5,308 nucleotides of DNA, taken from assembly GCA_038236965.1 (NCBI GenBank), contig JBBRZF010000210.1, positions 1 to 5,308 of the forward strand, in the 5' to 3' direction. This DNA is from JBBRZF01 sp038236965 (GTDB lineage Bacteria > Acidobacteriota > Terriglobia > Terriglobales > Acidobacteriaceae). How positions within the stretch are numbered: position 1 is the first letter of the stretch; every line of letters starts with the position of its first letter. The notes beneath the pieces are model-generated. The model worked only from the letters and a program-made list of their open reading frames with translations, was not told where the DNA came from and searched no databases. The position numbers and the translations under genes are program-made. Shown here one piece after another: positions 1-3,388 of this stretch.

Positions 1-232
1 ATGGACGAACCTCTTGTGTTCCAGCTGTCGTGTCAACGGCACGGCTGGGTAGCGAAGTTCGGTTGTGATAACCGCTGAATGCATATAAGCGGGAAGCACT
101 CCTCAAGATTAGATCTCCCAATCCAAAAGGATGAAGAAGAGCACAGGAAGACCACCTGTTTGATAGGCTGGATGTGTAAGCGCAGTAATGCGTGTAGCTT
201 ACCAGTACTAATTGCTCGTTCGGCTTGACCGT
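1..232 (+). rRNA. rrl: 23S ribosomal RNA, 3' end (partial)
   Basis: This is the 3'-terminal part of large-subunit rRNA, from just after the sarcin-ricin loop region to the mature 3' end. The sequence follows the bacterial pattern: a GGACGAACCTCTTGTGTTCC-like block near the start, GCTGAATGCATATAAGCGGGA at about 74-94 (the counterpart of E. coli GCTGAAAGCATCTAAGCACGA), GTGTAAGCGCAGTAATGCGT at 175-194, and the closing CCAGTACTAATTGCTCG...GGCTTGACC. The last block normally pairs with the 5' end of 23S, which lies outside the window. The exact 3' end (about 230-233) is placed by comparison with E. coli as I remember it. The gene is cut by the left edge. Short open frames on both strands here are chance. 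Confidence 0.96.
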
Positions 233-401
233 AAAATTTACTTGGCGCACGCTTGAATGTTTCATTTACCGAAGCGAACCTGCTTCGGCAGGGCTCGAAA
301 CGTACGAGTCCATCCAATGCTGTTCAGTTGTGAAGCATCGTCTTCACGTTCTTTTTCAAAGGATCGTCGCACTGCGCATAACAAGGCGCGCGACAACCAG
401 T
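233..401 (+). other. 23S-5S internal transcribed spacer with tandem hairpins
   Basis: This is the transcribed spacer between 23S and 5S rRNA. It contains no tRNA cloverleaf and no credible gene. Four inverted repeats are visible: CCGAAGC (269-275) with GCTTCGG (282-288); GGCTCG (292-297) with CGAGTC (305-310, one G-U); GTGAAG (330-335) with CTTCAC (342-347); and GTCGC (366-370) with GCGAC (390-394), which encloses a shorter GC-rich pairing. Such stems are plausible sites for rRNA processing, but no processing site can be assigned from this sequence alone. The third stem is followed by a T-rich run and is listed separately. Confidence 0.8.
329..356 (+). terminator. Terminator-like hairpin inside the 23S-5S spacer
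   Basis: A six-base stem, GTGAAG with CTTCAC (330-335 and 342-347) plus a possible closing U-G pair, has a six-base loop. It is followed by GTTCTTTTTC, which contains five consecutive T. This has the layout of an intrinsic terminator, but the stem is short and only half G+C. It lies upstream of 5S, where full termination would be harmful, so a processing stem or a weak site overridden by rRNA antitermination is more likely. Confidence 0.3.
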
Positions 402-519
<118 letters not shown>

Positions 520-524
520 TAAAT

Positions 525-561
525 AACGGCTCCATGTGAAAACATGGAGCCGTTTCCTTTT
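525..561 (+). terminator. Intrinsic terminator of the rRNA operon
   Basis: A perfect 13-bp stem is formed by AACGGCTCCATGT (525-537) and ACATGGAGCCGTT (542-554). It is closed by a GAAA tetraloop and followed by TCCTTTT (555-561). It begins six bases after the 5S end, the expected place for the operon terminator. The right arm contains an ATG (544-546), which is the only possible start codon of the following reading frame. The stem would terminate poorly on the minus strand because the A-rich left flank is short. Confidence 0.92.
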
Positions 562-1010
562 GCACCAACAAACCAGAAATTCAAAGCCCGTAACCTCGCC
601 CCTCCCTTAACGGTCTTTCCGCTGCTTTGTCCTGTTCGCGAGGCCGAATGGGCTCCCGGCTGGAAATACCGACTGATCTATTCCCAGTCTGGATTCGCCG
701 AGCTCGGCTGCGTCTTCACCACTCCGAATTCCGACGCCACGGAAACCGTATGGGTGGTCACCCACTACGATCCTTTCGAGTTCGAGATCCATTTCGCATG
801 GGTCCGTCCCAGCCACATCGCGACTCGCCTGGAGATCGTGCTCACTGCCGCGGGAGACAGTCAGACCCATACACGAATCCGATATATCTAACAGTGCACT
901 GTCCGCTTCCGGCACGGCGGAGATCCACTCCTACACACCCACCTGGTTCACCGAAAAAATGCAGGGATGGGAATCAGCCATGAATCATTTTCTGGTTCAC
1001 GGAACCTGCC
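544..1010 (+). pseudogene. SRPBCC/START-like protein, broken by a +1 frameshift
   Basis: I recognise this as an SRPBCC (START/Bet v1-like fold) protein, which typically binds a small hydrophobic ligand; no substrate can be given. The first part has the family-like segments FPLLCPVREAEWAPGW, SGFAELGCVFTT and VTHYDPFEFEIHFAWVRP, then ends early at TAA 889-891 (115 aa). Removing one A at 890/891 restores YIYSALSASGTAEIHSY and carries on to the expected C-terminal helix, WFTEKMQGWESAMNHFL, ending near 1006. That second frame stays open to 1288, so the original stop is not identifiable and a second lesion near 1010-1047 is possible. The only in-frame start is ATG 544, inside the rRNA terminator stem and with no Shine-Dalgarno sequence. 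The gene may therefore be 5'-truncated or dead. A sequencing error at 890 is the alternative. Confidence 0.75.
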
Positions 1011-1028
1011 TTCCCTCTCCCGATCCCA

Positions 1029-1226
1029 ATGGACACTGCCCGCTGGTGACTTGCCGCGCTCGCCATCTATGGAATCGGAACCCTGGTGATGCTGGCGGCC
1101 GCTCTCATGACGGATATTCCGCTGCTCTTCTTCATCAAGCCGCTCATCGTTCGTGTCGGAATCCTTTACAAGCACTATCGGAATTACGGGCTCCTCACCG
1201 ACCTGCACCTGCTGGGGAACGAATAG
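1029..1226 (+). pseudogene. Small hydrophobic membrane protein with an internal TGA
   Basis: I do not recognise this family. One frame reads MDTARW from ATG 1029, then TGA at 1047-1049. It continues without another stop for 58 residues: LAALAIYGIGTLVMLAAALM, then TDIPLLFFIKPLIVRVGILY, then a polar tail KHYRNYGLLTDLHLLGNE, ending at TAG 1224-1226. The first hydrophobic stretch (about residues 8-27) looks like a membrane span, and the second may be another span or an amphipathic segment. TGA differs by one base from TGG, so a 65-residue protein with an ARWW stretch is the simplest ancestor. Alternatively a shortened protein starts at GTG 1086 or ATG 1089 (46 or 45 aa). I see no clear ribosome-binding site for any of these starts. 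The coding-like composition supports a real or recently lost gene. Confidence 0.5.
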
Positions 1227-1305
1227 CGGCGCTTCATAGCCCAGTATTTACCGTAGCCTTACACAGACGGGTCCAGATTTCGATATGATGAGCCAAGTGA
1301 AACTT

Positions 1306-1707
1306 ATGGCTGATCAGAAAATCCCAGGCGCCCCGCTACCCAAATCTTCCCGTCCCCGTGTGCCGCGCTGGACCTTGCCGGTCAGTATTGCGATCGCCGG
1401 ACTCGGTGCGGCCGCCACGATTCTTCTGCGCGGATGCTGGCATCGCAATATGAGCTGGCCCACGCGCGCTGAAGACGAGCATGGACACTTCTCGTACCAG
1501 GTCTGCATCGATTGCGGCGTCAAGCGCCTGTTCGACGAACGCGCGTTTCTCGCCTACGGACCCTTCGGCTACGATCTCCACGACCTGATTGCGCAAGAGC
1601 GTCTCGATCGACGTCGCCGCATGGAGAAAGCTGCCGTCACGCAGCCACACCCGCCCGAATCCAGCGAGCCCGCTTCTCCGCACAGAGACGAAGCTGTGGG
1701 CGAATAG
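1306..1707 (+). CDS. Uncharacterised membrane-anchored protein with C-x-H / CxxC knuckle
   Basis: This is a hypothetical protein of 133 aa from ATG 1306, or 140 aa if ATG 1285 is used. Numbering below is from 1285. A proline- and lysine/arginine-rich N-terminus (11-29) is followed by one predicted membrane span (about 31-49, TLPVSIAIAGLGAAATILL). Next come CWHRNMSWP (Cys51, His53), YQVCIDCG (Cys74 and Cys77), KRLFDERAF and a YGPFGYDLHDLI segment, then a charged, proline-rich tail. The C-x-H plus CxxC layout resembles a small zinc-binding knuckle, so metal binding is an inference. I associate similar small proteins with acidobacteria, without a known function. ATG 1306 is preferred because AAGTGA lies five bases upstream, while nothing useful precedes 1285. 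It stands alone, with 83 bp to the next gene. Confidence 0.75.
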   Translation: MADQKIPGAPLPKSSRPRVPRWTLPVSIAIAGLGAAATILLRGCWHRNMSWPTRAEDEHGHFSYQVCIDCGVKRLFDERAFLAYGPFGYDLHDLIAQERLDRRRRMEKAAVTQPHPPESSEPASPHRDEAVGE

Positions 1708-1713
1708 AAACAT

Positions 1714-1725
1714 TTACCTGGGTAA
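1714..1725. promoter_or_regulatory. Short palindrome, possible operator
   Basis: TTACC and GGTAA form two perfect five-base arms around a TG centre (TTACCTGGGTAA). It sits just after the stop of the CxxC membrane protein and about 65 bp before the ydeI-like start. A regulator site is possible, but a palindrome this short can arise by chance. Confidence 0.2.
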
Positions 1726-1734
1726 GCACTTTTC

Positions 1735-1771
1735 ACGGCCGCGGCAATCTATGTACGATAGCTGCGGCCGT
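1735..1771 (+). promoter_or_regulatory. Long GC-rich hairpin in the leader of the ydeI-like gene
   Basis: The arms ACGGCCGCGG (1735-1744) and CTGCGGCCGT (1762-1771) pair over ten bases with one G-U. After a CAAT bulge, CTAT (1749-1752) and ATAG (1758-1761) pair around a GTACG loop. The hairpin ends ten bases before the ribosome-binding site. The following TCTACGTCT is too poor in T for a good terminator. It could be a weak terminator of the upstream gene, an mRNA leader structure or a dyad protein-binding site. Confidence 0.5.
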
Positions 1772-1780
1772 TCTACGTCT

Positions 1781-1784
1781 GAGG
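1781..1784 (+). promoter_or_regulatory. Ribosome-binding site of the ydeI-like gene
   Basis: GAGG lies six bases before ATG 1791. This fixes the start there and argues against the same frame's open extension back to 1512, which overlaps the upstream gene. Confidence 0.75.
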
Positions 1785-1790
1785 TCTGCG

Positions 1791-2246
1791 ATGAAAAAGG
1801 AATTCAAAGTTAAGCTGGGCGGAGGGGGCAAGGTCGGCGAGGTCGCCTTCGTCGAGATGCCCTTCGATATTCGCGAGGTCTGGGGCAAGGGACGCGTGCC
1901 TGTGAAAGGAACCATCAACGGATTCGCCTTCCGCACGACCGTCATCAACATGAAGGGCATGCACTGTTTTTGCGTGAATGCCGACATGCGCAAGGGCGCA
2001 AACGTCGCAGTTGGCGATACGGTCAAGATCGCCCTCGAGCCAGATAGCGAGAAGCGCACGATGGAGATTCCTGACGAGCTGAAGAAATCGCTCGGCGCAA
2101 AACTATCTACCAAGCTAGCCTCGCTGGCCTACACTCATCAGAAAGAATTCGTGAAGTGGTACGTCGAGGCCAAGAAGGATGAAACACGCGACCGCCGCGT
2201 AACCAAGATGAAGGATATGCTTGCCGCTGGAGAGGTCATCAGTTAA
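1791..2246 (+). CDS. YdeI/OmdA-family protein with DUF1905 domain
   Basis: This is a 151-aa protein with an N-terminal DUF1905-type beta-barrel domain (about residues 1-85) and a C-terminal YdeI/OmdA-type segment (about 95-150). The first is marked by VEMPFDIREVWGKGRVPVKG, then TINGFAFRTTV and VGDTVKIALEPDSEKR. The second is marked by LASLAYTHQKEFVKWYVEAK, then KDETRDRRVTKMKDML. This pairing is common in bacterial proteins labelled bacteriocin-protection or OmpD-associated. That label comes from a few family members and is not a demonstrated function here. There is no signal peptide or membrane span, so it is probably cytoplasmic. The length is normal for a DUF1905-OmdA protein. The start is fixed by GAGG six bases upstream. 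It is 18 bp from the yvlD-like gene, which suggests a two-gene operon. An unusual hairpin lies in its leader. Confidence 0.88.
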   Translation: MKKEFKVKLGGGGKVGEVAFVEMPFDIREVWGKGRVPVKGTINGFAFRTTVINMKGMHCFCVNADMRKGANVAVGDTVKIALEPDSEKRTMEIPDELKKSLGAKLSTKLASLAYTHQKEFVKWYVEAKKDETRDRRVTKMKDMLAAGEVIS

Positions 2247-2253
2247 AGAGAAA

Positions 2254-2258
2254 GAGGA
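2254..2258 (+). promoter_or_regulatory. Ribosome-binding site of the yvlD-like gene
   Basis: GAGGA lies six bases upstream of ATG 2265, within the 18-bp gap after the ydeI-like stop. Good spacing supports this start and separate initiation within a shared mRNA. Confidence 0.8.
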
Positions 2259-2264
2259 ACGACC

Positions 2265-2621
2265 ATGTTGCGATTGCTTTTGAGCTGGTTGTTAAGCGCC
2301 ATCCTGCTGCTGGTAGTCGCCCACTACGTCCCCGGATTTCACGTTACCGGATTCAAAGCCGCGCTGGTTGCCGCGCTGGTCATCGGCTTCATCAATGCCA
2401 CGGTCGGCACGTTCCTGAAGATCGTCACCTTCCCGCTGACCATCTTAACGCTCGGATTCTTTATCCTCATCATCAACGCGCTCATGCTGATGATCGCCTC
2501 CAAGCTAGTCAGCGGCTTCATGGTGGACGGATTCAAAGCCGCTTTTTTCGGCGCTATCCTCATTTCCATACTGCACATGCTGATTCGCTGGATGACGAGC
2601 AAGAGGGAGCAAGAGTATTGA
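2265..2621 (+). CDS. YvlD-like integral membrane protein (phage holin superfamily 4 fold)
   Basis: This is a 118-aa, strongly hydrophobic protein of the YvlD / PF04020 type, complete at the usual length for the family. Four membrane segments can be seen: about 2-22 (LRLLLSWLLSAILLLVVAHY), 30-50 (the FKAALVAALVIGFINATVGT region), 56-80 (FPLTILTLGFFILIINALML) and 88-108. The family signatures VPGFHVTGFKAALVAALVIG, then FINATVGTFLK and FPLTILTLGFF are present. The segment VDGFKAAFFGAILIS partly repeats the earlier GFKAALVAAL, suggesting an internal duplication. Family members are inner-membrane proteins of unclear role. The holin name is historical, and nothing here points to a phage. The gene probably shares an mRNA with the ydeI-like gene. 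Its stop is one base from the stop of the convergent thiE-like gene, with no terminator between them. Confidence 0.92.
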   Translation: MLRLLLSWLLSAILLLVVAHYVPGFHVTGFKAALVAALVIGFINATVGTFLKIVTFPLTILTLGFFILIINALMLMIASKLVSGFMVDGFKAAFFGAILISILHMLIRWMTSKREQEY

Positions 2622-2622
2622 T

Positions 2623-3276
2623 TCAGAACTTGATCTTCGCAATCACGTTCTCCTGAAACAACCGTATCCCCGCAACGCCCGCAGCGCCGGCACCGATGCA
2701 CGCGCGCGCGTTCTCCACGGTGACGCCACCGAGCGCGAGCACCGGAATGCCTTCGCGCCTGTCTCCGGCCTCCACGCGGAGATCCGGCTTGCGATTCACG
2801 CCCGTCGCCGAGCGCAACTCATCCAGTCCAATGCCGGGCGCGCCTGTCTGCGCCTTGCCGAAGATGGGCGCGAGGACCGCGAAGTCCGCTCCGTGCGAGG
2901 ACGCCCGTTGTACCTCCTCCGCCGAGTGACAGGAAACGCCGATGATTGCCTTCATTTCGGCGGCACCAAATATCGCGCGCGCATCAGAGGCCGCGATGTC
3001 GTCCGAGGTCAGGTGCACGCCGTCGGCACCCACGGCCATGGCAACGTCGGTGCGCGAATTGATAAGCAGCCGCGTCTGCGCGCTCTCGCCGCGGACGATG
3101 CGCACTGCCTCGCGTGCAAGCCCTTCCAATGCACGAACAGACAAATCCTTTTCGCGAAGCTGTATATAGTCCACGCCAGCGCGCGTAGCCTCGGCGATTT
3201 TCGCCAGCAACAGGCGGCGCTGCTCAGCCTCGGTGCCTGCAAACTGACGACGGTCGGTTATGTAGTAGAGGATCAC
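2623..3276 (-). CDS. thiE: Thiamine-phosphate synthase / TenI family protein
   Basis: A 217-aa TIM-barrel protein of the TMP-TENI family. ThiE joins the thiazole phosphate and HMP pyrophosphate into thiamine phosphate in the cytoplasm; TenI is the related thiazole tautomerase. Visible motifs are YYITDRR (4-10), YIQLREKD (37-44, with the diphosphate-binding Q-x-R-x-K), LLINSRTDVA (70-79), GADGVHLTSDD (83-93), IGVSCHSAEE (112-121), GADFAVLAPIFG (129-140) and the phosphate-binding loop LALGGVTVENA (180-190). The metal-binding Asp that normally follows Asn is Ser74 here, and the S-x-H-S motif is also usual in TenI, so the ThiE/TenI choice is open. A charged stretch of about 15 residues (160-175) looks inserted before the GG strand. 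The start is GTG 3276, the first in-frame start after an upstream stop. No other thi genes or TPP riboswitch are visible. Confidence 0.85.
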   Translation of the reverse strand: MILYYITDRRQFAGTEAEQRRLLLAKIAEATRAGVDYIQLREKDLSVRALEGLAREAVRIVRGESAQTRLLINSRTDVAMAVGADGVHLTSDDIAASDARAIFGAAEMKAIIGVSCHSAEEVQRASSHGADFAVLAPIFGKAQTGAPGIGLDELRSATGVNRKPDLRVEAGDRREGIPVLALGGVTVENARACIGAGAAGVAGIRLFQENVIAKIKF

Positions 3277-3284
3277 TGCCGACT

Positions 3285-3290
3285 ATTGTA
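3285..3290 (-). promoter_or_regulatory. Possible -10 box of the thiE-like gene
   Basis: The minus strand reads TACAAT eight bases before the GTG start. This is close to the TATAAT consensus and would place the transcription start within about two bases of the start codon, so the mRNA may be leaderless. No Shine-Dalgarno sequence is visible, which fits. A TTGGAA upstream is 20 bases away, too far for a good -35. The box lies after the peptidase terminator, so an independent promoter makes sense. Confidence 0.45.
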
Positions 3291-3334
3291 GCCGCCACGC
3301 AACTGCTTACTTCCAATTCGTTGCTGCCGCCCGC

Positions 3335-3364
3335 AAAAAGAAGGGCGCGGCCTCGGCCACGCCC
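3335..3364 (-). terminator. Intrinsic terminator of the M2 peptidase gene
   Basis: On the minus strand, GGGCGTGGC and GCCGCGCCC (3343-3364) form a nine-base stem with one G-U and a CGAG loop. It is followed directly by TTCTTTTT (3342-3335). It starts 24 bases after the peptidase stop codon. On the plus strand the G-U becomes a C-A mismatch and no T run follows, so it acts for the minus strand only. It separates the peptidase from the thiE-like gene. Confidence 0.88.
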
Positions 3365-3388
3365 TCATTCATTCCTGCGCTGAACCTG

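Noticed and set aside
233..401. tRNA gene in the 23S-5S spacer
   Set aside because: No T-loop consensus or acceptor-stem pairing with a cloverleaf layout was found.
607..983. Minus-strand 607-915 and plus-strand 627-983 open frames
   Set aside because: They are shadows of the SRPBCC frame, with no family-like segments of their own.
1029..1226. TGA as a selenocysteine codon or Trp in a variant code
   Set aside because: Other genes here use TGA as a normal stop, as in the yvlD-like and thiE-like genes, and I could not identify a SECIS hairpin. A mutation or sequence error is simpler.
1336..1713. Minus-strand open frame opposite the CxxC membrane protein
   Set aside because: The plus-strand frame has a membrane span and structured motifs; the antisense frame has no recognisable content.
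1512..1790. N-terminal extension of the ydeI-like frame back to 1512
   Set aside because: The extension is arginine-rich out-of-frame sequence overlapping the CxxC protein, whereas ATG 1791 has GAGG at good spacing and begins the DUF1905 domain.
2265..2621. Phage holin and hence a prophage remnant
   Set aside because: The superfamily name is historical; YvlD-like proteins are ordinary chromosomal membrane proteins, and no other phage genes are present.
2696..3291. Plus-strand open frames opposite the thiE-like gene
   Set aside because: They mirror a clear TMP-TENI coding sequence and have no domain-like content.
3277..3388. TPP riboswitch upstream of the thiE-like gene
   Set aside because: The gap is about 112 bp, is partly occupied by the peptidase terminator, and shows no conserved THI-box core (CUGAGA).
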